NCBI GenBank assembly: GCA_009779355.1
Contig: WREK01000005.1
Location: forward strand, 1-38,965
Source of the DNA: Betaproteobacteria bacterium
GTDB lineage: Bacteria > Pseudomonadota > Gammaproteobacteria > Burkholderiales > Rhodocyclaceae
DNA: 38,965 nucleotides
Reading direction: 5' to 3'
The translations under genes were made by a program, and so were the position numbers. The notes beneath the pieces were generated by a model that was not told the DNA's origin, ran no database searches, and was given only the letters and a program-made list of their open reading frames with translations. Of the stretch, positions 7,929 to 17,100 are shown in pieces. Numbering within the stretch: position 1 is the first letter of the stretch; every line of letters begins with the position of its first letter.

Positions 7929-7989
7929 CTATGATTCACTTCGGGCTACACTTGCCGCCAACTATGATATCGGGATGCAATCGCCCTGC
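7927..7989 (+). repeat. Dispersed 63-bp intergenic repeat, copy B
   Basis: Inverted partner of 745-807 (57 of 63 bases identical, ungapped). It lies between the 3' ends of the PilZ-like gene and the guanine deaminase gene, directly after a palindromic module, as in copy A. Confidence 0.75.
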
Positions 7990-8015
7990 AACGTGCAGGG
8001 GTATAGGGACGGCGG

Positions 8016-9335
8016 CTATAAAGCCTGAAAAGCCGGTTCGCCCAATACGTAGGTGGCCGCCACGCAGCGGTCGTCCCCCAACATCATCAATGCGAAGAGA
8101 CGTTCCGCGAGCGTGGTGGCGCGGGACATACGTGCTTCGATCAGCGGTGTGCAGTGAGGGTCGAGGACGATGAAATCGGCTTCACGGCCCGGCAGAAAGT
8201 TACCGATATAGGCGTCCAGGTGAAGCGCGCGTGCGCCGCCAAGGGTTGCGAGGTAAAACCCGGCTTCGGCCGTGAGGGTTTGCTCGGTGAGCTGCAGTAC
8301 CTTGTGGGCCTCGCTGAGTGTTTGCAGCATGGAAAAACTGGTTCCAGCGCCCACGTCGCTTCCCAGCCCTACGCGCAGGCCGAAGTCACGCGCGCGCCCC
8401 AGATCGAACAGGCCGGAGCCGAGGAAGAGGTTGGAAGAGGGGCAAAAACTCATCGACGCGCCACGAATCGCCATGCGGTGGCGGTCTTCGTCGTCGAGCC
8501 AGATGCAATGCGCGAATACGCTACGTTCGCCAAGTTGATGGAACCACTCGTAAATATCCAGGTAACTACGGGCGCCGGGATAAAGCCACATCGCCCAAGC
8601 TACCTCCGCGCGTTGTTCGGCCAGGTGTGTTTGCAGGTAAAGGCCGGGCACTTCGCAAAAAAGCCGTCCGGCCAGGGACATTTGTTCTTCCGTGGAAGTG
8701 GGTGCGAAGCGCGGGGTGACGGCATAAGCCAGACGTTCGCGCCCATGCCATTTTTCGATCAACGCGCGGGATTGGGCATCGCCTTCCGTTTGAGTGTCGC
8801 GCAGGGATTCCGGACAGTTGCGATCCATGAGTACCTTGCCGGCAATCATCCGCATGCGGCGTGCGCGTGCGGCTTCAAACAGTGCATCGGTGCAAACGGG
8901 ATGTACGGTGGTGAAGGCCATTGCCGTGGTTGTGCCATGACGCAGCAGTTGATCGCAAAAGAACCCGGCCTCAGTGGCGGCATACGCGGGATCGGCATGA
9001 CGGGCTTCGGCAGGCCAGGCGTATTTTTCCAGCCATGTTGTGAGTTGTTCGCTGTGGCTGGCGATAATCTCCGTTTGCGCACAGTGGGTGTGGGTGTCGA
9101 TGAAGCCCGGTAGGATCAACTTGCCGGAGCAGTCGACGCGGCGGGCGTCAACCGGCAGGCTGGGTTCGAGTTCTGCCGCAGGCCCGCAATCGAGTACATG
9201 ACCATCGCGGACGAGGAGCAGACCATCGGGGAAATGGACGCAGGCGTCGGTTCCGTACGCGATGGGGTCATCGATGAAATGAACGATCTCGCCGCGTAAA
9301 GCCAGTAACGGAAGCGTGTCGGTGGAGGTACGCAT
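8016..9335 (-). CDS. guaD: Guanine deaminase
   Basis: Cytoplasmic amidohydrolase that turns guanine into xanthine and ammonia in purine salvage or catabolism. The 439 aa carry the metal-site motifs of the family in order: PGFIDTHTHCAQ (near residues 76-87), LQTHLAEQ, SVFAHCIWLDDED, and GSDVGAGTSFSML with the catalytic Asp. The track ORF starts at 9365, but MRTSTD at 9335 fits better as an N-terminus, though no strong ribosome site is visible. It stands alone, convergent with the PilZ-like gene and divergent from the methyltransferase, with no xanthine dehydrogenase or urate genes nearby. Related atrazine chlorohydrolase-type enzymes are less likely. Confidence 0.9.
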   Translation of the reverse strand: MRTSTDTLPLLALRGEIVHFIDDPIAYGTDACVHFPDGLLLVRDGHVLDCGPAAELEPSLPVDARRVDCSGKLILPGFIDTHTHCAQTEIIASHSEQLTTWLEKYAWPAEARHADPAYAATEAGFFCDQLLRHGTTTAMAFTTVHPVCTDALFEAARARRMRMIAGKVLMDRNCPESLRDTQTEGDAQSRALIEKWHGRERLAYAVTPRFAPTSTEEQMSLAGRLFCEVPGLYLQTHLAEQRAEVAWAMWLYPGARSYLDIYEWFHQLGERSVFAHCIWLDDEDRHRMAIRGASMSFCPSSNLFLGSGLFDLGRARDFGLRVGLGSDVGAGTSFSMLQTLSEAHKVLQLTEQTLTAEAGFYLATLGGARALHLDAYIGNFLPGREADFIVLDPHCTPLIEARMSRATTLAERLFALMMLGDDRCVAATYVLGEPAFQAL

Positions 9336-9482
9336 GGTATTTCGGGTCAAGAATGGTACAACCATACTAACGAATTCTTAATTCTACAGTCTCTATATGA
9401 ATGTCGGTGCCCACATGCCATGGTTTATCATTGGATAGTTGTTGTTGACGTTTTGTGAAACGGAGGCGGGCAGGAACGATCC

Positions 9483-10331
9483 ATGAATCCCGTGCTGAAA
9501 TACCGAGGTGGGAAATTACGGGAGATTCCTCGTTTCCTGCGCTATATCCCGAACGATTTCGACCGCTACATCGAACCTTTTCTGGGCGGTGGCTCGCTGT
9601 TTTTCCATACTGAACCAGCACGCGCGGTGCTCAACGATATCAACGCGCGGCTCATGAAGTTTTACCGGCAGCTCAGGGACGAATATCCACGGATGCGCGA
9701 ACAGCTTGATGCGCTTCAGGCGGAATATGAGGGCAACCAATGGGAGTATAAAAAACGGAAAGCAGAACAGCCGGACGAACGTGTTCCCAACGCCAATGAA
9801 GAGTTGTATTACCGTCTCCGCGCACTCTATAACCGTCCGGACGAAACCTGGCTGGAGGGTGTGCTGTACTTTTTCATCAACAAAACGGCCTATTCCGGCA
9901 TGCTCCGTTATAACCGGCGCGGTGACTACAACGTCCCTTTCGGAAGGTATCCGTACTTCAACGCGCAACGCGTGACGGTGCGGCACAGTGAATTGCTGCA
10001 GCAGGCAGAGCTTTTTAGTGTGGACTACAGCCAGATATTTTCAATGACAGAGAAAAACGACTTCATCTTTCTTGATCCGCCGTACGACTGTGTATTCAAT
10101 GAATACGGAAACATCGGATCCATGGGAGGGTTTGATGAAGCCGAACATCGCCGGCTTGCCGCCGACTTTGGGAGCCTTCACTGCCGCGCACTGATGGTGG
10201 TGGGCAAAACCCCACTGACCATGTCGCTTTATGGTGATTACGTTTGCGACGAGTATCACAAGAAATACGCCGTGAACATCCGCAACCGTTTCAACAACGA
10301 TTCGACGCACATCGTGGTGAAGAATTATTGA
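9483..10331 (+). CDS. D12-class adenine-specific DNA methyltransferase, orphan
   Basis: Methylates adenine N6 in DNA at a site that cannot be read from sequence. The 282-aa protein has the class-alpha order: LKYRGGK at residues 5-11, the SAM loop EPFLGGGSLFF (31-41), the D12 middle region (FINKTAYSGMLRYNRRG), and catalytic DPPYD (197-201). AGGA lies eight bases before the ATG. No restriction endonuclease or specificity gene adjoins it: guaD is divergent and pyrX convergent. Base composition looks lower in GC than its neighbours, which fits acquisition from a phage or restriction system. A Dam-like GATC specificity is possible; a GATC sits at 9478-9481 in its own ribosome-site spacer. Confidence 0.88.
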   Translation: MNPVLKYRGGKLREIPRFLRYIPNDFDRYIEPFLGGGSLFFHTEPARAVLNDINARLMKFYRQLRDEYPRMREQLDALQAEYEGNQWEYKKRKAEQPDERVPNANEELYYRLRALYNRPDETWLEGVLYFFINKTAYSGMLRYNRRGDYNVPFGRYPYFNAQRVTVRHSELLQQAELFSVDYSQIFSMTEKNDFIFLDPPYDCVFNEYGNIGSMGGFDEAEHRRLAADFGSLHCRALMVVGKTPLTMSLYGDYVCDEYHKKYAVNIRNRFNNDSTHIVVKNY

Positions 10332-10341
10332 GGCAGGCAGT

Positions 10342-11619
10342 TTACCGCTCGAACATGAGTTCTCCTTCCACCATCGTGTAGTGCACGCACCCTGGCAGTT
10401 CAAAGCCAAGGAAGGGGGTGTTCTTGCCCTGGCTTTTGAGGTTGTCGCGGTTGACGGTGAAACGGGCGGCAGGGTCGAAGATGCAGAGGTCGGCACGCGC
10501 GCCGGGGGCAAGGTGTCCGGCCTTGGTAATGCCAATGAGCCGTGCGGGTTCGGAGGTGATGCGGGTCAGGGCGTCGGCGAGCGGCAGGTTGTTTTCTTCG
10601 GCCCATTTGAGGGTGAGGGGTAGCAGGAGTTCAAGGCCGGTGGCGCCGGGGTCGGACTCGCTGAAGGGAATGAGCTTGCAGTCGTCGTCGACAGGGGTGT
10701 GGTCGGAGCATAAGGCGTTAATACGGCCTTCGAGCAGCCCTTTTGAGAGGGTGTTGCGGTCTTTTTGGCTGCGTAGCGGCGGGACGAGGTGGCAGTTGGT
10801 GTTGAAATGGCCAATGTCCTGGTCGCACAGGTGCAGGTGGTTGATGGAGATGTCGCAGGTGACATCCATTCCTTCCGTGCGGGCCTGTTCGATGAGGGCG
10901 AGACCCTCGGCGCTGGAAAGGCGGGTGATGTGGAGATGCGTGCCGGTGACTTTGGCAAGTTGCAGGTAGGTGAAGAGGGCAACGGTTTCAGCGGCTACGG
11001 GGATGCCGGTCAGGCCGAGGCGGCCAGCGGTTTCTCCATCATGGGCGTAGCCGCCACGGGCGAGGAAGGGAGCAGTGGGCTGAAGCCATACGCGGAAGCC
11101 GAAAGTGGCTGCGTATTGCATGGCGCGCATGAGCACCGTGGTGTCGAGGACTGGGACGTTGGCCTGGGAGAAGGCGAAACATCCGGCTTCGACCAGCTCG
11201 GCCATCTCAGAAAGGCGTTCTCCCTTGAGGCCGACGGTGAGCGCGCCAATGGGGTAGATGTGGGCACGGTTGAGTTTTTTGGCGCGGTAGCAAAGCATTT
11301 CGACGAGGCCCGGTTCATCGAGGGCAGGGTCGGTGTCGGGCGGGATCGCAACGCTGGTGACGCCTCCGGCCATGGCGGCTTCCATTTCGGATTCGAGGGT
11401 GGCCCGGTATTCGAAGCCGGGCTCACGCAGACGGGCGGCAAGGTCGATGAGTCCGGGGGCGACGACGAGGCCCGTTGCATCCAGGGTGCGTGCGGGCTGG
11501 AAACCGTCGGGGGCAGTGCCAAGGGCGGCGATTTTGCCGTCGGCAATGAAAATGTCCTGTACGCAGTCAATCTGGCGGGCAGGGTCAATGACCCGGCCAT
11601 TGGTGATGCAGATGTTCAT
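10342..11619 (-). CDS. pyrX: Dihydroorotase-like non-catalytic subunit of aspartate carbamoyltransferase (PyrC'/PyrX)
   Basis: The 425-aa protein has the dihydroorotase fold but lacks key metal ligands. Where active enzymes read D-x-H-x-H-L-R-E-P-G, it has PGLIDLAARLREPG (residues 56-69). The usual HICHVS is LHITRLS, and DHAPH-type sequence is SDHTPVD. In Pseudomonas an inactive PyrC' of this kind, encoded beside pyrB, is needed to assemble the dodecameric carbamoyltransferase, so a structural role is expected here. The true start is ATG 11619 (GAGGA nine bases upstream), 10 bp after the pyrB stop; the track ORF runs back into pyrB. An active pyrC must lie elsewhere. Confidence 0.88.
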   Translation of the reverse strand: MNICITNGRVIDPARQIDCVQDIFIADGKIAALGTAPDGFQPARTLDATGLVVAPGLIDLAARLREPGFEYRATLESEMEAAMAGGVTSVAIPPDTDPALDEPGLVEMLCYRAKKLNRAHIYPIGALTVGLKGERLSEMAELVEAGCFAFSQANVPVLDTTVLMRAMQYAATFGFRVWLQPTAPFLARGGYAHDGETAGRLGLTGIPVAAETVALFTYLQLAKVTGTHLHITRLSSAEGLALIEQARTEGMDVTCDISINHLHLCDQDIGHFNTNCHLVPPLRSQKDRNTLSKGLLEGRINALCSDHTPVDDDCKLIPFSESDPGATGLELLLPLTLKWAEENNLPLADALTRITSEPARLIGITKAGHLAPGARADLCIFDPAARFTVNRDNLKSQGKNTPFLGFELPGCVHYTMVEGELMFER

Positions 11620-11629
11620 CGTGTGTTCC

Positions 11630-12589
11630 TCATTGTCCGGCGAGCATGGACATGACTGCCATGCGCACAGCGATTCCGAAGGTGACTTGCGGCAGGATGA
11701 CGGCCTGGGCGCCGTCGGCGACGGCAGAGTCGATTTCGATGCCTCGATTGAGCGGTCCCGGGTGCATGACAATGGCGTCTGGTTTCGCAAGCGAAAGTTT
11801 TTCGGGGGTCAACCCCCACACTTTGTAGTACTCCTGCGGGGAGGGTAGCAGTGCGCCCGCCATGCGTTCGTTTTGCAGGCGCAGCATCATGACGACATCT
11901 ACGTCGCGCAGCCCTTCGCGCATGTCGTTGAAAGTGCGCACGCCCATGTTGTCGATGGAGGTGGGCAGGAGCGTTTTGGGGGCGATGACGCGTAGATCGG
12001 GAACGCCAAGGGTGGTGAGGGCGGCGATTTGCGAACGCGCGACCCGCGAGTGCAGCACGTCGCCAACGATGGCGATGGAAAGCTGGGTGAAGTCGTGCTT
12101 GTAGTGGCGGATCGTGTACATGTCCAACAGGCCCTGGGTGGGGTGGGCGTGCCGCCCGTCTCCGGCGTTGACGACGTGAATGTGGTCGCGGCCCGTAGCC
12201 AGGAGGTGTTGGGCGATGAGCACTGGCGCTCCGCTGGCGGAGTGGCGCACCACGAACATGTCGGCGTTCATCGCGCAGAGGTTGTCGATGGTGTCGAGCA
12301 GGCTTTCGCCTTTGGCAGCGGAACTGGTGGAGACGTTGAGGTTGACGACGTCGGCGGTCAGACGTTTGGCGGCAATCTCGAACGTGGTGCGGGTGCGGGT
12401 GGAGTTTTCGAAGAACAGGTTGAAGATGCTTTTGCCGCGCAGCAGGGGGAGCTTTTTGACTTCACGTTCGGCCACTTCGGTGAAGGGGGCGGCGGTGTCG
12501 AGGATGCGGATGATGACTTCGCGTGGCAGTCCATCGAGGGTGAGCAGGTGTTGCAGCTCACCGTGCATGTTGAGCTGTGGGTTACGCAT
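11630..12589 (-). CDS. pyrB: Aspartate carbamoyltransferase catalytic subunit
   Basis: Joins carbamoyl phosphate to aspartate in pyrimidine synthesis. The 319 aa include the carbamoyl-phosphate loop [13 protein letters not shown] (residues 59-71), [12 protein letters not shown] and a C-terminal region ending [12 protein letters not shown]. Its ATG overlaps the end of pyrR by 8 bp and its stop is 10 bp before pyrX, so the three are probably translated together. No pyrI regulatory gene is present, as expected for the type that partners a PyrC' subunit. Confidence 0.97.
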   Translation of the reverse strand: MRNPQLNMHGELQHLLTLDGLPREVIIRILDTAAPFTEVAEREVKKLPLLRGKSIFNLFFENSTRTRTTFEIAAKRLTADVVNLNVSTSSAAKGESLLDTIDNLCAMNADMFVVRHSASGAPVLIAQHLLATGRDHIHVVNAGDGRHAHPTQGLLDMYTIRHYKHDFTQLSIAIVGDVLHSRVARSQIAALTTLGVPDLRVIAPKTLLPTSIDNMGVRTFNDMREGLRDVDVVMMLRLQNERMAGALLPSPQEYYKVWGLTPEKLSLAKPDAIVMHPGPLNRGIEIDSAVADGAQAVILPQVTFGIAVRMAVMSMLAGQ

Positions 12590-13082
12590 GGATCAACCTC
12601 AGGGTCAGGTTGCCGTTTTCCGTCTGCACCAGGCGCAGGTTTTGCGAGGCGGGCAGCGGTTGAGGCAGGGTGTGGGCACAATAGCGGGCGGCGATGGGCA
12701 GTTCGCGTCCGCCGCGATCGACGAGTACGGCCAGTTCGACGCTGGCCGGGCGTCCAAAGTCGAAGATTTCGTTGAGCGCGGCACGGGTGGTACGCCCAGT
12801 GTAGAGCACATCGTCGACGAGAATGACGGGGGCATTTTCGATGGAAAACGGGATGTTGGTGCGTTGCGGGTTGGCATGCAGCCCTTTCGCGCCGTAGTCG
12901 TCACGGTAGAAGGAAATGTCGATGGCTCCGGGCGGTTGCTGGAGTTCAAGCAGGGTATGCAGCCGGCGCGCAAGCCATTCGCCGCCGGTGCGGATGCCAA
13001 TGAGGACGGTATCCGGTTGAAGCTGAGGACGTATTTGCTCGGCCAGTTGGCGGCAGAGGGTTTCTGCATCAGGAAGTTGCAT
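12582..13082 (-). CDS. pyrR: PyrR: pyrimidine regulator / uracil phosphoribosyltransferase
   Basis: The 166-aa protein has the phosphoribosyltransferase fold with the PRPP loop [18 protein letters not shown], and YRDDYGAKG and [10 protein letters not shown] segments typical of PyrR. In Bacillus PyrR binds the pyr mRNA and senses UMP; in many proteobacteria its role is less clear and it may act as a phosphoribosyltransferase. ATG 13082 lies inside the end of ruvX (14-bp overlap) and its stop overlaps pyrB. The track ORF starts at 13136, too deep in ruvX. Confidence 0.92.
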   Translation of the reverse strand: MQLPDAETLCRQLAEQIRPQLQPDTVLIGIRTGGEWLARRLHTLLELQQPPGAIDISFYRDDYGAKGLHANPQRTNIPFSIENAPVILVDDVLYTGRTTRAALNEIFDFGRPASVELAVLVDRGGRELPIAARYCAHTLPQPLPASQNLRLVQTENGNLTLRLIHA

Positions 13083-13545
13083 GGCGAAGGGTGTCCAGGA
13101 AATGTTGCAGGATAAGTTGTGCGGCGATGGCATCAAGTTTTTTTTTCCGCACCTGCCAGTTTCTCATGCCTGCGTTGCGTAGGCTATAGTCGGCTTCAAC
13201 TGAACTGAGCCGCTCATCGATGAGATGCACGGGTAGATGGAAACGCCCGTGTAACTGATTGGCGAAACGCCGGCAGCGGGGTTCGAGCATGTGTTCGCCT
13301 TCACCGTCGAGCGGGCGTGGCAGGCCGATGACGAGGGCGACGGGTTGCCATTCTTCGATCAGGCGGGCGATGGCATTGAACCGCGCAGCGCCGGATTCGA
13401 GGGCGATTGTGGTGAGAGGGCGGGCAAGGCCGGTTTCGATCTCGCCAGTAGCGGTACCGATGCGGGCGAGACCGAAATCGAAACCGAGAAGGCAGCCGCG
13501 CGTGGGTAGGCAGAGGGAGTTTGTCTTGGCCGGGCCCTCAGGCAT
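13069..13545 (-). CDS. ruvX: Putative Holliday junction resolvase / pre-16S rRNA nuclease
   Basis: YqgF-type RNase H-fold nuclease, implicated in 5' maturation of 16S rRNA and named RuvX in older work. The 158 aa show the family motifs [10 protein letters not shown] (first acidic residue), [13 protein letters not shown] and [10 protein letters not shown], and a basic [17 protein letters not shown] near the end. ATG 13545 overlaps the yqgE stop by 8 bp, which fits coupled translation; the 216-aa track ORF is over-extended into yqgE. Confidence 0.93.
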   Translation of the reverse strand: MPEGPAKTNSLCLPTRGCLLGFDFGLARIGTATGEIETGLARPLTTIALESGAARFNAIARLIEEWQPVALVIGLPRPLDGEGEHMLEPRCRRFANQLHGRFHLPVHLIDERLSSVEADYSLRNAGMRNWQVRKKKLDAIAAQLILQHFLDTLRHATS

Positions 13546-14104
13546 GCCCGGCAACCTCGCTGATCTGGGTGAGATCGATGCCGAGTTTTTGCACGGCGGC
13601 TGCCAGACGGGCTTCTGGCGGCATAGCAAAGACGATGGACATGTCGGCGGGGACGGTAAGCCAGGCGTTGTCGGCGAGTTCTTGTTCGAGTTGGCCTGCT
13701 GTCCAGGCAGCGAAACCAAGGCTGACGAGCACTTCGTGCGGTTCGCCCTCGCTACCGATGGATTGCAGGATGTCGCGGCTGCTGGTGAGGCCCACTTCGT
13801 CGTTGACGCGCAATGTGGAATGCCAGTCGCCGCTTGGGCGATGGAGGACGAATCCCCGGTCGGTCTGTACCGGGCCGCCGAAGTAGACGGGTTGCGAATT
13901 GAAAACCTGTGAGTCGAGCCTGAGTTCTACGCGCTCAAACAGTGTACCCAATGTCATGTCGAGTGGACGGTTGACGATGACACCGAGCGCGCCCTGGGCG
14001 GTATGTTCGGCGATGTAGGTGAGGGTACGGGCGAAATGCGGGTCGGCCATATGGGGCATGGCGACCAGAAAGTGATGTGTAAGGTTGTTCGGCACAGTAT
14101 CCAT
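13538..14104 (-). CDS. yqgE: YqgE/AlgH family protein (UPF0301)
   Basis: Conserved 188-aa protein of unclear biochemical role, usually beside ruvX. Family features are [22 protein letters not shown] at the N-terminus, [31 protein letters not shown] and a C-terminal [16 protein letters not shown] choose ATG 14104; the track start two codons earlier is GTG. It heads the tight cluster yqgE-ruvX-pyrR-pyrB-pyrX and lies 87 bp after chpA on the same strand. Confidence 0.94.
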   Translation of the reverse strand: MDTVPNNLTHHFLVAMPHMADPHFARTLTYIAEHTAQGALGVIVNRPLDMTLGTLFERVELRLDSQVFNSQPVYFGGPVQTDRGFVLHRPSGDWHSTLRVNDEVGLTSSRDILQSIGSEGEPHEVLVSLGFAAWTAGQLEQELADNAWLTVPADMSIVFAMPPEARLAAAVQKLGIDLTQISEVAGHA

Positions 14105-14191
14105 ACGCACATTCTACGCTACCTGGATAGGCTGCGCGGTGTGCGAATTGAAACGGTGTACGCACATATACAGAGGCGTTGCGTTATAACG

Positions 14192-17100
14192 TCATGTGCG
14201 GGGGACGTAATTGGCAATCAGACCGAGCAGTTCTTCTTCCTGATATGGTTTGCCAAGGTAATGGTTTGCGCCGATTTCCATCGCGTAGTCACGGTGTTTG
14301 TCGGCAAGCCGTGAGGTAATCATAATGATCGGCACATTCTTCAGTTTGGCGTCGGCGCGGATGTTGCGGACGAGGTCGAAGCCGTCCATGCGCGGCATTT
14401 CGATGTCGGAGAGGATCACGTCGGGAATGTTGTCCATCAGCGACTCGATGGCGTCGACGCCATCTTTGGCGGTGATGACGCGATAGCCTTCACGCTCCAG
14501 CAAGCGGCTGGTGATCTTACGCACGGTCAGCGAGTCGTCGACCACCATGACCGTTGGTTCGTGTATGACTTCCGACTCCAGCAGGTCTTCGATCACCGCT
14601 GGTGCTGTTCCGAGAATCCTGCTTGCCTGAGCATAGCCGATCTCGCGGTTCGCCATCGCGACGGGATTGATGATGAGCACGATCTCGCCGTTGCCGAGTA
14701 CGGTGGCTCCAGACATGCCGACGACACGGGTAAGTTGCGGGCCGGCGTTTTTGACGATGATTTCCTGGTGGCCACGCAGGGCATCTACCTGTAGAGCCAG
14801 GGTCTGCCCGCCGGAATGCAGCAACAATATCCAGCTATAGCGGCCAATTTCCGGTCGGGCGAAAGGATTGCCGAACAGGTTCGGTAAGTAGTGATAGCTG
14901 TATTGCTGTCCAAGCCATTCGATACTGCCTTCTGCCCGCAGGCGATGGACTGCATCGGCCTTCAGTTCAATGATCTGCGAAATCATGCTGGCTGGGATCG
15001 CGTAGAGTTGAGACCCCGAACGCACTAGCAGAGCCTGGGTGACGGCCAGGGTGAGCGGTAGGTAGATGCTGAACATCGTCCCTTCGCCGGGAATGGTGGA
15101 GATGTCGACCCGCCCGCCAACTGCTGCGGTCTCGGCCTTCACGACATCCATACCGACTCCGCGTCCGGAAACGGCAGTTACTTTTTCGGCGGTCGTGAAG
15201 CCGGGAAGGAATATCAGATTCGAGAGCCGCCGTTCATCAGCAACCTCGTCAGGCCCGATCAAGCCATGTTCGCGGGCGCGCGCGGCGATGCGCTCGAAAT
15301 CCAGCCCTGCGCCGTCGTCGGCTAGTTCGATGACGATTTCGTTACCTTCCTGCCGTGTTGTGAGCGTGATCTGGCCGATTTCGGGTTTGCCTTTTGCCTG
15401 GCGCAATTCCAAAGGCTCGATGCCATGCGCCAGCGAGTTGCGCAACAGATGTTCGAGCGGTGCGACGATGCGGTCGAGCACACTACGGTCGATTTCGATG
15501 CCGCCGCCGCGGAGGTCGAGGTTGGCGCGTTTACCGAGTTCCTTGGCACCCTGGCGTACGATGCGGTATAGGCGCACGGCGAGGCTGTCGAACGGAACCA
15601 TGCGCACCTGCATCAGCGCTTGTTGCAGTTCGCGGGTGGTGCGTGCCTGACTGTGCAGGGCAATGTCGGCGCTGTCGAGGTTTTTCAGCAGATTTTGCTG
15701 CACCGTGGTGACGTCGTTGACGCTCTCGGCCATCATCCGTGTGAGTTCCTGCAGACGGGTGTAGCGATCCATCTCCAGCGGATCGAACTCGGCATGGCTC
15801 TTTTCGGCTTGGGCGATGCGGGTCTGCATCTGTACGTCGGCCTGGATTTCGACTTCGCGCAACTGGTTGCGCAGGCGGATGACGTTTTCGGTGAGATCGA
15901 GCAGGCTCCGGCGCAACTGGCGTAATTCACCTTCGATGCGGGTACGGGCTACGCCGATTTCGCTGGCATCATTGACGAAGCTATCCAGCAATTCCGCACG
16001 CACACGCAAGGCAGCGCTGAGGGCCTCGCTTTCGATCTGTGCGGCTTTGGGGGCGGCGGCGGTAGACTTTGTTTCCGGCAAGGACGCGACAACGAAGGGG
16101 AAACTGATCGTTTCGGCGTCCCTGTGCGTGAATTCGTCGTCGGCAAAGGGCTGGATAGGCGGTTCGGTTGGCTCGGGCACAGTTTCGATAGCGGGCACTT
16201 TGGAGGCTGGGTCTGCCAGTGCAGCAACCATCTGTTCGATGCCGTCCAGCGCGGAATCGATTTCGTCAACGAGTGATGTAATGTTGTCCCCGGCGCTGAG
16301 TGCCGACTCTACACGGGATTCAAGCTGGTGTATCTGGTTGCCCAGGATCATTGCCCCAGCCATTCTCGCACTGCCCTTGAGGGTGTGTAGTTGCCGTTTC
16401 ACAAGCATGGGATGCTTGGTGCTGGCGAGATCATTGCCCCAGGCGCGCGAAGTGACGTGCAACTCGTTTATCAGTTCCCCAGCTTCTTCAAGGAAGATCG
16501 GAAGCAGTTGTTCGTCGATTTCGTCGTGGACGCCCGGTTGGGCGCTTACCATCAAGGAGGAGGGTTTCGGCGAGGAGGGCTTTTTCGGCGAAGAAGACGG
16601 TTTCAGCGCGATTTCGGGTTTGGTGACTGCAACGGCTTCAGGGAAATTTTTCGCCACGGCCTCGGCAATGGCCTTGTCGTCGGATTTTGTTGTGTCGATT
16701 ACCTGTTCATGACCAATCCTGTCGAGTTGTTCGATCAGTTCCGGCGTTTCCAGCGGCATGTGCAGACCGATGACTGTGATCAGCATGCTGTCCAGCGTGT
16801 CGGTACAGGTCTTGAGCAAAGCCAGTTCGTTGGCTCTTGGCGGGCGGTTCAGGTCATGGATGCGTTGTTGTGCCAGTTCCAGTGCTTTGCCGAGCGTGTA
16901 AAGCGGGGTACAGCGCGCAGTACCTGAGATACCTGCGCATGAGTGTGCGGCACGCAAGGAGGCTTCCGGCAGCAGCAGCGTGGGATTGTTAGCAAGATGG
17001 CCCAATTCCTGGTGTAGCGTGAAGATGTGCGCCTGGGCTTCGGCTATGTAGAGTTCAAACAACGTCCGTGATATTTCAACATCGTCGATATAGAGTGTGT

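Noticed and set aside
8154-9113. 319-aa plus-strand ORF opposite guaD
   Set aside because: It lies wholly inside a well-supported guanine deaminase gene and lacks recognisable domains.
11620-11790. Extended N-terminus of the pyrX ORF
   Set aside because: It is out-of-frame pyrB coding sequence; ATG 11619 has a good ribosome site.
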